The position numbers were made by a program, and so were the translations under genes. A stretch of 64,000 bases of DNA, taken from NCBI GenBank assembly GCA_963830385.1, contig CAWHMD010000005.1, positions 620,001-684,000 on the forward strand. The letters run 5' to 3'. Source of the DNA: Bog-532 sp963830385 (GTDB taxonomy: Bacteria; Actinomycetota; Actinomycetes; Streptosporangiales; Streptosporangiaceae). Under the pieces are notes generated by a model. That model was not told where the DNA came from, made no database searches, and worked only from the letters and a program-made list of their open reading frames with translations. Positions 51,782 through 63,398 of the stretch are shown here, piece by piece. Position 1 is the stretch's first letter, and every line of letters starts with the position of its first letter.

Positions 51782-53679
51782 TGGCCCAGCAGGCGGGCCG
51801 GGATGTCGGCGTCGCGGGAGCGCAGGTACTCCCCCAGGCCCTTGGCCTGCGGATCGGGGCGGGTGGAGGCGGCGACGCCTTCGCCCAGCAGGCCGGTGAT
51901 GACGAAGTTGAGGGCGTTCAGGTTGGGCAGCTCGTAACGGCGGACCGGCAGGTCGGCGCACTCGGGGATCAGCGCCCGCAGCCGGTCCACGGTCAGGTAG
52001 TCGCGCAGCCACGGGTAGGCGGCCGGGTCGCGGGTCCAGATGCCGATGTTGGCGTTGCCGCCCTTGTCGCCGGACCGGGCCCCGCACAGCCGTCCCAGCG
52101 GTGCTCGTGTTGTCTCTGGGGCTGGTGGGGCTTGGGGGGGTTGCGGGGTGGGGGCTTCGGGAGTGGGTGAGGTTTGTGCGGCGGGTGAGGGTGACGACGT
52201 GGGACGTTTTACAGATGAAGATCCTGATGGGGACGGGACTTCCGGTACGGCGGGGGCGGTGTGCGGGACCGGGACGGTCTGGCCGTCGGGGAGGACGACG
52301 GCGTGGGCGACCTCGGAGGCGGGGACCAGGGTCGGCCAGTAGACGCCGTAGGCGCTCTCGGCGCTGGGCGGGGTGGTGGTATGGAAGCCCGCGTAGCCGC
52401 CCAGCGCCAGCTCCATGGTGGCGTTGGAGAAGCGGCGGCCGACCTTGCGCGGGTCGGCGTCCTTGACCGTGATCCGCAGGTGGGCGGTGGCCTGCTCGTT
52501 GGTGGGGGCGTCGGGCTGGTCGAAGCGGAGCAGCCGGACGTCCACATCGCCGAACTGGGCCCGGCCGCCGAGAATAGCGAACAGCTCCTCGGCCGCCCAG
52601 GTCGCCTTCTCCTCGACGTCCAGCCCGGTGAGGACCAGCGTCATCGTGTTGCGGTAGCCGCCCAGGAAGTTCATCGCCACCTTGGACGTCGGCGGCGGCG
52701 GGCTGCCGTTGGTCCCGGCCAGCCGCACCCGGTTCGGGCCGTTCTGGGTCAGCGTGACGGTGTCGAAGTGGGCGATCACGTCCGGGTTGGCGTAGGCCGG
52801 TTCGGCGATCTCGTAGAGCAGCTGGGCGGTGACCGTCCCGACCGAGACCAGGCCGCCGGTGCCGTCGTGCTTGGTGATCACGCTGCTGCCGTCGGCGGCG
52901 ACCTCGGCGATCGGGAAACCGGGGTAGCGACGGTCGCGGATCTCGTCCAGGAACGAGTAGTTGCCGCCGGTGGCCTGGGGGCCGCACTCGATGACGTGGC
53001 CGGCCACCACCGCCCCGGCCAGCGCGTCAAAGTCGTCGCGGCGCCAACCGTGCCACCAGGCAGCCGGGCCGGTGACCAGTGAGGCGTCGGTGACCCGGGG
53101 GCAGACCACGATGTCGGCGCCCGCGTCGAGGGCGGCGGTGATGCCCCAGCCACCCAGGTAGGCGTTGGCCGTGACCGGCTTGCCGGGCGCCTGGGCGAGC
53201 GGCAGGCCGGTGTCCAGGTGGGCCAGCGGGTGCCCGGCGGCGGTCAGCTCGTCCAGCCGGGGCAGCAGGTAATCGCCGGTCACGTAGGCGATCCGGGGGT
53301 GCAGGCCGAGCCGCTGGGCCAGCGCGCCGAGCTGGGCGGCCAGGCCCGCCGGGTTGAGGCCGCCCGCGTTGTTGACGATCTTGATGCCCCGGTCCAGGCA
53401 GGTACCGAGTACCTCTTCGAACTGACCGAGGACCGAGCGGGCGTACCCGGCGGCGGGGTCCTTCTGCTGGGCCTTCCACAAGATCAGCATGGTCAGCTCG
53501 GCCAGGTAGTCGCCGGTGAGGACGTCGATCGGGCCGCCCTCGACCATCTCGCGGGAGGCGGCGGCGCGGTCGCCGTAGAAGCCGGAGGAGTTACCGATGC
53601 GGATGGGGCGACGGGGCGATCTTTCTGGGGCAGAAGTGATGGGTGGGGCTGGAGAGGTTTGAGGGGTGGGAGTGCTCAT
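51778..53679 (-). CDS. AtuA-like (DUF1446) acyclic-terpene-utilisation protein
   Basis: 633 residues. N-terminal DUF1446 part: 'RIGNSSGFYGDRAAASREMV', 'KIVNNAGGLNPAGLAAQL', 'VVCPRVTDASLVTGPAAW'. A Pro/Ser-rich linker (about 505-545) then joins the C-terminal AtuA domain ('LCGARSGDKGGNANIGIW', 'NLNALNFVITGLLGEG'). AtuA of Pseudomonas is needed for citronellol/geraniol degradation; its enzymatic step is unknown. Starts at 53679 (ATGA overlap). Confidence 0.9.
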   Translation of the reverse strand: MSTPTPQTSPAPPITSAPERSPRRPIRIGNSSGFYGDRAAASREMVEGGPIDVLTGDYLAELTMLILWKAQQKDPAAGYARSVLGQFEEVLGTCLDRGIKIVNNAGGLNPAGLAAQLGALAQRLGLHPRIAYVTGDYLLPRLDELTAAGHPLAHLDTGLPLAQAPGKPVTANAYLGGWGITAALDAGADIVVCPRVTDASLVTGPAAWWHGWRRDDFDALAGAVVAGHVIECGPQATGGNYSFLDEIRDRRYPGFPIAEVAADGSSVITKHDGTGGLVSVGTVTAQLLYEIAEPAYANPDVIAHFDTVTLTQNGPNRVRLAGTNGSPPPPTSKVAMNFLGGYRNTMTLVLTGLDVEEKATWAAEELFAILGGRAQFGDVDVRLLRFDQPDAPTNEQATAHLRITVKDADPRKVGRRFSNATMELALGGYAGFHTTTPPSAESAYGVYWPTLVPASEVAHAVVLPDGQTVPVPHTAPAVPEVPSPSGSSSVKRPTSSPSPAAQTSPTPEAPTPQPPQAPPAPETTRAPLGRLCGARSGDKGGNANIGIWTRDPAAYPWLRDYLTVDRLRALIPECADLPVRRYELPNLNALNFVITGLLGEGVAASTRPDPQAKGLGEYLRSRDADIPARLLGQ

Positions 53680-54479
53680 TGGGGAGCCTTTGCGTCGCGG
53701 GGCGGGCGGCCGGGGCCGGGCGGGCCAGCGAAGGCCTGGGCGATCGCCATCCACTGGCTGGCCACCGGGCCGGTGATGACCAGGCCGGTGTCAGCCCGGT
53801 GCCGGCGCTGGGTGACGGCCAGGCAGAAGTCCAGGGCCGGGCCGGTCACCCGGTCGGCGGCGTCGGCCGGGCCCCAGGCCCATTCGCTGCCGTCGGGGGC
53901 GGTGAGCTCGATCCGGATCGGCTGGGTGGGGACCGGCTGGCCGTTGACCGTGTAGCTGTAGGGCAGCGCGCGGATGCCGATGTGGGCCACGTGCCGCAGC
54001 CGGGCGGTCGGCACCCGCTCGATCCCGAGGCTGTCGGCGATGTCCTGGCCGTGCGCCCAGGTCTCCATGATCCGGGCGGTGACCGAGGAGGCCACCCCCA
54101 TGTCCGGGCCGAACCACGGCAGCCGCGCGGCCGGGTCGCAGCTCGCGTACCCGTCCAGCAGGCGCGCGCGGGTGGTGCGGAACCAGGCCAGCACCTCGTC
54201 GCCGGGCAGCTGGCGGTGGGCGGCGGCGACCCGGTCGGGGAAATCGTCACCGGCGGCGGCCATGGCCTCGGCCTCGGCCCGGAATCGGCCGGGGTCGGTG
54301 ATCGACAGCAGCGTCACCTCGTCGAAGTAGGCCAGGTGGGTGACCTGGTCGGTGATCGTCCAGCCGGCCGCGGGGGTCGGGCGGCCCCAGTCCGCGGCGG
54401 TCAGCGGGGTGAGCAGCGCCTCCACCACGGCCGACTCGGCGGCCAGGTCGTCCAGCAGGGGCTTCAGGTCGGTGGGCAT
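53676..54479 (-). CDS. TIGR03084-family DinB-like protein
   Basis: 267 residues. 'PTPAAGWTITDQVTHLAYFDEV' (in parts), 'VTARIMETWAHGQDIADSLG' and 'HVAHIGIRALPYSYTVNG' define TIGR03084, with His residues for a metal. Members sit within acyl-CoA catabolic operons of actinobacteria; a thiol-transfer role is suspected only. Coupled on both sides by 1- and 4-base overlaps. Confidence 0.9.
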   Translation of the reverse strand: MPTDLKPLLDDLAAESAVVEALLTPLTAADWGRPTPAAGWTITDQVTHLAYFDEVTLLSITDPGRFRAEAEAMAAAGDDFPDRVAAAHRQLPGDEVLAWFRTTRARLLDGYASCDPAARLPWFGPDMGVASSVTARIMETWAHGQDIADSLGIERVPTARLRHVAHIGIRALPYSYTVNGQPVPTQPIRIELTAPDGSEWAWGPADAADRVTGPALDFCLAVTQRRHRADTGLVITGPVASQWMAIAQAFAGPPGPGRPPRDAKAPQ

Positions 54480-55276
54480 CAGCGGCCGGTCCAGACCGGG
54501 CGGCGCTTGTCGCGGAACGCGGCCGGGCCCTCCTGGGCGTCGGCGCTGCGGTACACCGGCTCCCAGATCCGGTCCGCTTCCGCGTAGGCCTCCTCCAGCG
54601 GGTGCTGCGCCGCCAGGTAGACGGTGCGCTTGGCGGCCCGGACCGACAGCGGCGCGTTGGCCGCGATCCTCATCGCCAGCGCCTGGGCGGCGGCCGGCAA
54701 CTCGGCGTCGGGCACGACCCGGTTGACCAGGCCGAGCTCGTAGGCCCGGGCGGCGCTCACCGGGTCGCCGGTGAGCAGGATCTCCATCGCCACCCGGGGC
54801 GGGATCAGCATCGGCAGCGGCACCGCCCAGGGGGAACCGCGGCCCACCTTGACCTCGGTGATCGCGAAGCGGGCCGACTCGGCGGCCACGCACAGGTCAC
54901 ACTGCTGGGCGAGCAGGAAGCCGCCAGCGTAGGCGACCCCGTTCACCGCGGCGATCGTCGGCTTGGCCACCTCGATGTTGCGGCCGAAGACGGGCAGGAA
55001 GTCCGATGGCGGCACCTCCAGGGTGGTGTCGGCCATCTCCTTCAGGTCACCGCCCGCGCAGAACGCGCGGTTGCCCGCTCCGGTCAGCACCAGCACGGCG
55101 GCGCTGTCGTCGGCGTTGAACCGCCGCACCCCGGCGAACAGGCCATCGCGCACCGCCTTGCTGAGCGCGTTGCGGGCCTCCGGGCGGTCGATGGTCAGCC
55201 AGGCCACGCCATCGCGCACCTCGTAGCGGACTGGGGCTGGTGGGGCTGGTGGGGTTTCTGGGGTCGCGTCAGTCAC
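54479..55276 (-). CDS. Enoyl-CoA hydratase
   Basis: 265 residues. 'WLTIDRPEARNALSKAVRDG', oxyanion 'AFCAGGDLKEMADTTL', 'IAAVNGVAYAGGFLLAQQCDL' (in parts) and 'ITEVKVGRGSPWAVPL'. The second conserved Glu of hydratases is at the EVKVG segment. Overlaps the carboxylase alpha gene by 8 bases. Confidence 0.92.
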   Translation of the reverse strand: MTDATPETPPAPPAPVRYEVRDGVAWLTIDRPEARNALSKAVRDGLFAGVRRFNADDSAAVLVLTGAGNRAFCAGGDLKEMADTTLEVPPSDFLPVFGRNIEVAKPTIAAVNGVAYAGGFLLAQQCDLCVAAESARFAITEVKVGRGSPWAVPLPMLIPPRVAMEILLTGDPVSAARAYELGLVNRVVPDAELPAAAQALAMRIAANAPLSVRAAKRTVYLAAQHPLEEAYAEADRIWEPVYRSADAQEGPAAFRDKRRPVWTGR

Positions 55277-57325
55277 CTGAGTCTCCCTCGTCCTCGAGAA
55301 CGGCCAGCACGGAGCCGCTGTCGACCTGGGCGCCGACGGCGACCGGCAGGGTGGCCACCACCCCGGCGGCCGGGGCGCGGATGGCGTGCTCCATCTTCAT
55401 CGCCTCGATGGCCAGGATCACCGCGCCCGCGGGCACGTGGTCGCCCACCGCGACCTCCACCCGGACCACGGTGCCGGGCATCGGCGCCAGCAGCGAGCCG
55501 GCCTGGGCGGCGGCGTCCGGGTCGGGGAACCGGTCGGCCTCGGTCAGCACGCTGTGGCCGAGCGCGCTGTCCACATACCAGGCGCCGCCCGCGGGCTGGA
55601 CGCCGATGACCCGGCGGACCCCGGCGATCTCCACGTCCACCTGGTCGCCGGCGGCGTTGCGCAGCCGGATGGCGGGGAACGAGGTGCCGTTCACTTCGGC
55701 GCGCAGGCCATCGCGGGCGAACTCGTAGCTGACCTCGATGGTCTCGCCGCCGGACTCGTAGCTGGCCCGCTGGGGGGCGCTGGGGTTGTTGCGCCAGCCG
55801 GACGGCATGGCCCCCAGCACCGGCGCCGCCCGGCGGCGCTGGGCCTGCCCGGCCAGGGCGACCGCCAGGACGTGTTCCGGGGGCACGGCGGCGGCCGGGC
55901 TCAGCTCCTCCGGCCGGTGCCGGGTCAGGTATCCGGTGTCGATCGCCCCGGCCCCGAACTCCGGCTCGCGCAGGATCGCGACCAGCAGGTCCCGGTTGGT
56001 GACCACGCCGTGCAGCCGGGCCCGGGACAGCGCCCCGGCCAGCTGCCGCCTGGCGTCGTCGCGGGTCTGGCCGTAGGCGATGACCTTGGCCAGCATCGAG
56101 TCGTAGAACGTGCTGACCCGGGTGCCGGAGGCGAAGCCCGCGTCGACCCGCAGGCCCGGCTGGGCCGGCTGGGCCGGCTGGGCCGGGATCTCGAACGTGT
56201 GGAGGTCGCCGCTGACCGGCAGGTAGCCGGCCGGCACGTCCTCGGCGTACAGCCGGGCCTCGATCGCGTGCCCGGCAAAGCTGGCCCCGGTGACCTCGGG
56301 CGGCAGCGGCAGGCCGGCCGCCACCTCGAGCTGGACCTTGACCAGGTCGAACCCGGTGATCAGCTCGGTGACCGGGTGCTCGACCTGCAGCCGGGTGTTG
56401 ACCTCGAGGAAGTAGAACCGGCCGGAGGCGTCCAGCACGAACTCGACCGTGCCCGCCCCGACGTAGCCGATGGCCTGGCCCGCCGCGACCGCCGCCCGGC
56501 ACAGCTGCTCGCGCAGCTCGGGCCCGACGGCCGGCGAGGGCGCCTCCTCGATGATCTTCTGGTAGCGGCGCTGGATCGAGCACTCGCGCTCGAACAGGTG
56601 GGTCACGGTGCCGGCCTGGTCGCCGAAGATCTGGACCTCGATGTGCCGAGGAGCGTCGACGAAGCGTTCCAGGAACACCGTGCCGTTGCCGAACGCGGAG
56701 GCGGCCTCGCGGCGGGCGCTGGCCACCGCCTCGGCCACGGCGCCAGCGTCTTCTATGATCCGCATGCCGCGGCCGCCGCCGCCGAAGGCCGCCTTGACCA
56801 GCACCGGGTAGCCGATCTCGTCGGCCGCCTTGACCAGCGCGGCCGGGTCCGGCTCGGCCGTGTCGTCGAACACCGCGCCGGGCAGCACCGGCACCCCGGC
56901 GCCGGCCATGATCTCCTTGGCGCCGATCTTGGACCCCATGGCCTCGATGGCCTCCGGGGTGGGGCCCACGAAGGTCAGCCCGGCCGCGGCGCAGGCCCGG
57001 GCGAAGCCCGCGTTCTCGGACAGGAACCCGTAGCCCGGGTGCACGCTGTCGGCGCCGGTGACGGCGGCCGCGGCCAGCAGCGCCCCGACGCTCAGATAGG
57101 TCTGGGCCGGAGCGGAGCCGGGCAGCCGGACGGCCTCGTCGGCGTCGCGGACGAACGGCAGGCCCTCGTCCGGGTCTGAGAACACCGCGACGGTGGCGAT
57201 GTCCAGGGCGCGGGCGGTGCGGATGACACGCGAGGCGATCTCGCCCCGGTTGGCGATCAGCAGCTTGCGCAGTGGCTTTTGCGTCGCTGGCTTAGTCGCT
57301 GGCTTGTCGGTGGTCACCAGGCCCC

Positions 57326-57329
<4 letters not shown>
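55269..57329 (-). CDS. Acyl-CoA carboxylase alpha subunit (biotin carboxylase + BCCP)
   Basis: 686 residues. N-terminal 'LLIANRGEIASRVIRTARAL', ATP loop 'KAAFGGGGRGMRII', 'FERECSIQRRYQKIIEEAPSP' (in parts), then a linker domain and BCCP with biotinylated Lys in 'AIEAMKMEHAIRAP' near residue 650. It carboxylates biotin and passes CO2 to the beta subunit. Starts at GTG 57329 overlapping the beta-gene stop. A 'QPAQPAQP' slip repeat lies in the middle. Confidence 0.95.
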
Positions 57330-58924
<1,595 letters not shown>

Positions 58925-59040
58925 CAGACCTCCTCCGGGTCGCGTGGGGCGGCCGGGGTGGCCGCAGGGCCGATGTTAATCGCCATTCACTTAGGGCGCC
59001 AGCAGGTGATTTGGGGCCTTTACCAGCCGCCTGTGGATCT

Positions 59041-59058
59041 CTACAGTGGCCACTGTAG
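59041..59058. promoter_or_regulatory. 18-bp perfect palindrome between divergent acyl-CoA operons
   Basis: CTACAGTGGCCACTGTAG at 59041-59058 lies in the 176-base gap between the carboxylase operon and the acyl-CoA synthetase gene. A perfect dyad of this length in a divergent promoter is a strong candidate site for a TetR-type acyl-CoA-responsive regulator. Confidence 0.8.
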
Positions 59059-59100
59059 TGAACAGGCAGTCACTACCAGCGTCGGAGGGGACGTGAGGGC

Positions 59101-60783
59101 ATGGCGGCGGAACTCGACGTGACCAGCCTGCATCACCGGCGGGCCACCCACCGCTGGGAACGCACCAGCGTCGGCGACATGTTCGAGCGGATGACGTGGA
59201 GCTTCCCCGACCACGAGGCGCTGGTCGGCGAGGCGGGCGCCTACGGAGCCGAAGAGTTCCATCGGGTCAGCTACCGGCAGGCCGACCGCTACGCCAACCA
59301 GATCGCCAACGGCCTGCTGGCCCGGGGCCTGCAGCACGGCGACGTGGTCATGATGTTCTGCGAGAACTCGATCGAGGGCTACCTCATCAAGATCGCGGCG
59401 GCCAAGGCCGGCCTGGTGTGCGCGCCGATCAACCCGATGATGGCCCCGGACATGGTGTCCGCCATGATCGCGCTGGTCGAGCCCAAGCTGGCGGTGGTGG
59501 ACGCCGAGCTGTGGCCCGCCGCGCAGGGGCCGTTCGCGGCGGCCGGCCTGGAGGTGGCGGTCACCGTCACCGTCGGCGGCGGCCCGGTGCCGGGCAGCCA
59601 GTCGGTGCTGGACTTCGCCCGGGCCCAGCCGGACACCGAGCCGGACGTGGAGATCCACGGCGACGACATCTGGGAGATCCTGTTCACCTCGGGCACCACC
59701 GCGCTGCCCAAGGCGGTGATGATCTCCCACACCTGCAGCTACCTGTCGGCCTACGGGTTCGCGCTGTCGCTGACGCGGGGGCTGCGGCTGGAGTCCGACC
59801 TGCGGGTCGGCACGTTCCTGCCGATGCTGTACCACGTGGGCGACCAGCCGTTCAGCTACTCGACGTTCCTGTCCGGCGGCACGATGATCATGGGCCGCAA
59901 GCCCGACCCCGTGCGGATCACCGAGATGATCTCGGCAGAAAAGGTGACCGCGTTGTGGGCGGGCTCGCCGGCCATGGTGGCCGCCGTGAACGCGGTGCTG
60001 GATGACCGGCCCGACCTGGACGCGCACAGCCTGACCGTCATCGTCTACGGCTGGGCGGCGCTGCCGCCGGCGGTGCTGGACTCGATGAAGAAGCACTGCG
60101 GGGACGACCTGCTGGTGTTCGAGATCTTCGGGCAGACCGAGTCGATCTCCTGCCACCGGTTCTGGCCGGACAAGTGGCCCGAGGTGTATGCCCGCACGGC
60201 GCCGCAGGAGAACTACGTCGGGGTGCCGAGTCCGCTGCTGGCCTCGACCGTGCTCGACCTCTCGGGGCAGGACCTGGCCGGGTCGCCGGGGGTGGCGGGC
60301 GAGGCGGTGTACCGCTCCCCCTCGATGATGGCCGGGTACTACCGGGACCAGGACGCCACCCGGGAGGCGTTCCGGTTCGGGTGGTTCCACTCCGGGGACA
60401 GCTGTGCCTACGACGACGAGGGCCTGCGGGTCATGCTCGACCGCTACAAGGACATCGTGAAGACCGGCGGCGAGAACGTGTCCAGCCTGCGGGTGGAGGC
60501 GGTCCTCGGGCTGCACCCCGGGGTGGCCAAGTCGGCCGTGGTCGGCCTGCCGCACCCGCACTGGGGTGAAGCCGTCACCGCCGTCGTCATCCGCAAGCCC
60601 GGCGACACCACCAGCGAGGCCGACCTGATCGCCTACTGCCGGGCCAGCCTGGCGGGCTACGAGACACCCAAGGGCGTGGTGTTCGTGGACTCGCTGCCGG
60701 AGACCGTGGGCGGGAAGGTGCTCAAGTACAAGCTGCGGGTGATGTTCGCCGGGCACTACGAGGATGCTGAGGTGGCCGGCTAG
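59101..60783 (+). CDS. AMP-forming acyl-CoA synthetase
   Basis: 560 residues. A3 'LFTSGTTALPKAVMISH', A5 'EIFGQTESISCHRF', A7 'FHSGDSCAYDDEG', hinge 'DRYKDIVKTGGENVSS' and Lys in 'VGGKVLKYKLRV'. Converts a free acid to its CoA ester, presumably feeding the divergent carboxylase/hydratase operon. ATG 59101 follows GGAGGGGACGTGAGGGC. Confidence 0.94.
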   Translation: MAAELDVTSLHHRRATHRWERTSVGDMFERMTWSFPDHEALVGEAGAYGAEEFHRVSYRQADRYANQIANGLLARGLQHGDVVMMFCENSIEGYLIKIAAAKAGLVCAPINPMMAPDMVSAMIALVEPKLAVVDAELWPAAQGPFAAAGLEVAVTVTVGGGPVPGSQSVLDFARAQPDTEPDVEIHGDDIWEILFTSGTTALPKAVMISHTCSYLSAYGFALSLTRGLRLESDLRVGTFLPMLYHVGDQPFSYSTFLSGGTMIMGRKPDPVRITEMISAEKVTALWAGSPAMVAAVNAVLDDRPDLDAHSLTVIVYGWAALPPAVLDSMKKHCGDDLLVFEIFGQTESISCHRFWPDKWPEVYARTAPQENYVGVPSPLLASTVLDLSGQDLAGSPGVAGEAVYRSPSMMAGYYRDQDATREAFRFGWFHSGDSCAYDDEGLRVMLDRYKDIVKTGGENVSSLRVEAVLGLHPGVAKSAVVGLPHPHWGEAVTAVVIRKPGDTTSEADLIAYCRASLAGYETPKGVVFVDSLPETVGGKVLKYKLRVMFAGHYEDAEVAG

Positions 60784-60784
60784 C

Positions 60785-60826
60785 TGCGGGACTGCGGGGA
60801 CTGCGGGGGCTGTGGGGCTGCGGGGC
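60785..60826. repeat. G-rich short tandem repeat
   Basis: CTGCGGGACTGCGGGGACTG and variants repeat in the short gap after the acyl-CoA synthetase, next to where the convergent binding-protein gene should have ended. Confidence 0.6.
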
Positions 60827-61845
60827 TCAGCTCTCGGGCCGGCCTGGAGCATCGGGGCGACGTCCAGCTTCGAGTGCAGGAAGCCGTACTGGAGCATGAC
60901 GTTGGCGGCGCTGCGCAGCTGGTTGGCGTCCAGCGCGGTCGGGAACGTGTCGAACGACATGATCGAGGCGATGCCCGCCTTGGTCGAGGTGTAGGTGGGC
61001 ACGGTCTGCACCACCAGCGCGTGGTCGCTGGCCGCGACCTGCTGAGCCTGGGCCATCGCGCGCTGGAAGGCGGCCACGGTCTTCGGGTACTTCTGCGCGT
61101 AACCCTGCAGCGTGCCCCAGCCGCCGACCAGGAAGCCGGACATCGTCCCGGTCATCGTGTCGGCCAGCGCGTGCGCGCCCAGCGTCTTCTTGATCACGGT
61201 CACGAACGGCTCGGTGGCCCACACCGCGTCGACCTGATGGCGGGCCAGCGCGCTCTGCTCGTCGGGGAACGGGGTGGCCACGAACGTGACGTCCTTGGGG
61301 TCGACGCCGTGCGCCTTGAGGGTGGCATCGACGGCCAGGTTGCCAATAGCCCCGGTGGTCTGCGGGGAACCGATCTTCTTGCCTTTGAGATCGGCCAGGG
61401 AAGTGATCGGTGAGCCCATGGGGACCAGGAGTTCCGAGACGTTTGCGGCCGCCACCGTACCGGGGGCGACGTATTTGAATTTAATATCGCTGTTCTGTTC
61501 GATTTCCATGGTGGAAACGTAGTTGAGCAGCGAGAAATCCATCTTGCCCGATACCAGGTCCGGAGTGGTCTGCGAAGTGGCCTGAATTATTTCGGGCGTT
61601 ACGGTCAGGCCTTCCTCGCGGAAATAACCCTTATTAATGGCGATGAACAGGTCGGCGGCGTCGGCGATGGGCAGGGTCCCCACGCTGATGTGCGCCTTCT
61701 CCGGCTTACCGTGGACCTCGGCCGCCGACGACGAGGAGGTGCTGGTGGTGTGCGAACCGCCTGATGAGCTGCAGGCCACGGCGAACAGCGCGGTGGCCGC
61801 GGTGACCGCGGCCAGCAGGACACGGGGTGGGCGAGTTAACGTCAC
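60827..61845 (-). pseudogene. NMT1/SsuA-like substrate-binding lipoprotein without in-frame stop
   Basis: Signal peptide and lipobox 'TALFAVACSSSGG', then a taurine/nitrate-type binding fold ('SVGTLPIADAADLFIAINKGYF', 'TSLADLKGKKIGSPQTTG', 'QVDAVWATEPFVTVI'). Homology ends near 'LDVAPMLQ' (about 60840), but the frame has no stop there and runs antisense through the neighbouring synthetase to 59041. A TGA exists at 60827-60829 in the next frame, so a one-base indel in the G-rich repeat would explain the loss. No ABC permease or ATPase is adjacent. Confidence 0.65.
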
Positions 61846-62029
61846 GGCTGCCTCCTGAATAAGCGGAGAATCACCCTTTCAGCTTTTCATTGGCGAGCCT
61901 ATATTCTGCTGCTTGCCAAAATATTGCCGTGTAATTTACGAAAACCCGGAAAAAGGGCAGGGTGGCGCGCGGATCGGGTACGGCGGGCTCAATCGGGGTG
62001 GCAAAGGTGCTGGTTAATGGCGAGGGCTA

Positions 62030-62250
62030 TTACGGCGGGCGGGGATCCCGAGCCGGCCGGCCAGCCCGGCCGACCACCGGCGCCGGACCACGTCTTACAG
62101 CAGCGTGTTCGAGGCGTCGGACGGGTCGGTGGCGAGCACACCGGTCAGCCGCCAGCGCAGGTAGTCCTTGGGCAGCAGGACCGGTCCACGGCCGCGAACC
62201 GCTCGGGTTCGTGGACCCATATCCAGAGCAGCTTCGGGGCGTGTAAGCGG
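62030..62250 (-). pseudogene. Decayed xylulokinase (FGGY) fragment
   Basis: The minus strand reads 'PKLLWIWVHEPERFAAVDR', then after a one-base shift 'LLPKDYLRWRLTGVLATDP' and 'SDASNTLL', then TAA where xylulokinases have 'FDV'. It continues 'DVVRRRWSAGLAGRLGIP'. This is an internal ~75-residue piece of the FGGY kinase XylB. It has a frameshift and a nonsense codon and no ends. The rest of 61846-62274 shows nothing recognisable. Confidence 0.75.
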
Positions 62251-62274
62251 GCACCGCCGGCTTACCGGGGGCGG

Positions 62275-63243
62275 TCAGAACTCCTGGCCGCCGACGTCGA
62301 CCTGGCCGTGAGCGGCCAGCCAGCGCAGCGCCTCGTGCAGGGCGTCCAGTGAGGTGAACCGGGGTCCGTACCCCAGCACCGTACGGGCCCTTTCAATGCT
62401 GGCGGTCAAGTTACGGAAGGTGTGCTCGCGGGTGATCCCGGCCTGTTCGGCACCGACCCGGTGCTCGAACTCGGGCCAGTCCACGAAGTCCAGGCTGGGC
62501 TCGCGGCCGAACCAGGCGGCCGCCCCGGCGGCCAGGCCGCGCAGCGTCATGGCCTGCTCGGCCACCACGTGGAAGCTGGCCCCGATGGCCTCCGGCCGGT
62601 TCACCGCCCGCTCGAAGGCCTGGGCGACGTCGTCGGCGTGCACGTGGTTCAGCACCCCGAGACCGTGGTCGGGCAGCGGCAGCGGCTGGCCGGTGGCCAG
62701 CGTGGTCCACACCGAGGGGTCCAGGTTGCCGGCCGGGGTGATCACCGGCCAGCCCGGGCCGCTGATGTGGCCGGGGTGCAAGATGACGCTCGGCACGCCG
62801 CCGGCCATGGTCTCCCGGTGCAGCAGGGCCTCGATCTCCATCTTGCCGGTGCCGTAGTCCCCGTAGGCGGTGCGCGGCTCGTCCTCGGTGACCGGCACCC
62901 GCAGGGCCGGGCCGTGCACCCAGATCGTGCCGCAGTGCACCAGCAGCGGCCGGGTGGGCCGGAGCGCGTCCACCAGCTGGCGGGCGGAGTCGGCGGTGAA
63001 GCAGACCAGGTCGATCACCACGTCGGGGCGCAGCCCGGCGATCCGGGCCCCGAACGTGCCGTCGGCGTCCTCGGCCTCCCGGTCCACGGTGACGCGGGTG
63101 ACCGAGCTCCACTCCGGGCTCGGGTGATACGGCTCGCGCTTGCCGCGGCTCAGCGCGGTGACGTCGTGGCCGGCGCGGACCAGCCGCGGGACCAGGTAGG
63201 TGCCGATGTGCCCGGTGGCTCCGATGACGACGACGCGGCTCAT
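62275..63243 (-). CDS. NAD(P)-dependent epimerase/dehydratase
   Basis: 322 residues. Rossmann 'VVVIGATGHIGTYLVPRLVRAG', 'DVVIDLVCFTADSARQLVDAL' and an atypical extended-SDR active site where the Y-x3-K is 'YGDYGTGKMEIEALL' (Y at GDYGTGK). Resembles SDR-type nucleotide-sugar epimerases and chloroplast-like isoflavone/UDP-sugar proteins; substrate unknown. Confidence 0.88.
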   Translation of the reverse strand: MSRVVVIGATGHIGTYLVPRLVRAGHDVTALSRGKREPYHPSPEWSSVTRVTVDREAEDADGTFGARIAGLRPDVVIDLVCFTADSARQLVDALRPTRPLLVHCGTIWVHGPALRVPVTEDEPRTAYGDYGTGKMEIEALLHRETMAGGVPSVILHPGHISGPGWPVITPAGNLDPSVWTTLATGQPLPLPDHGLGVLNHVHADDVAQAFERAVNRPEAIGASFHVVAEQAMTLRGLAAGAAAWFGREPSLDFVDWPEFEHRVGAEQAGITREHTFRNLTASIERARTVLGYGPRFTSLDALHEALRWLAAHGQVDVGGQEF

Positions 63244-63398
63244 GTCTGGTCCTTCCGGCTCTGGTGTTTGCGGCTCTGGTCAGTCCGTGGATGCAGTCTC
63301 CCGGCGTCATCCTCGCACGGGCAATGGTTTTCCCGGACTGGGGCTAGACCAATTGCGCCGAGTAAGAGAAGCTGTCACCGAAAATCGGGGAGGCACGG

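Noticed and set aside
61924..62352. Plus-strand 142-residue frame downstream of the binding protein
   Set aside because: No family, no ribosome site, and it lies over the xylulokinase relic encoded on the other strand.
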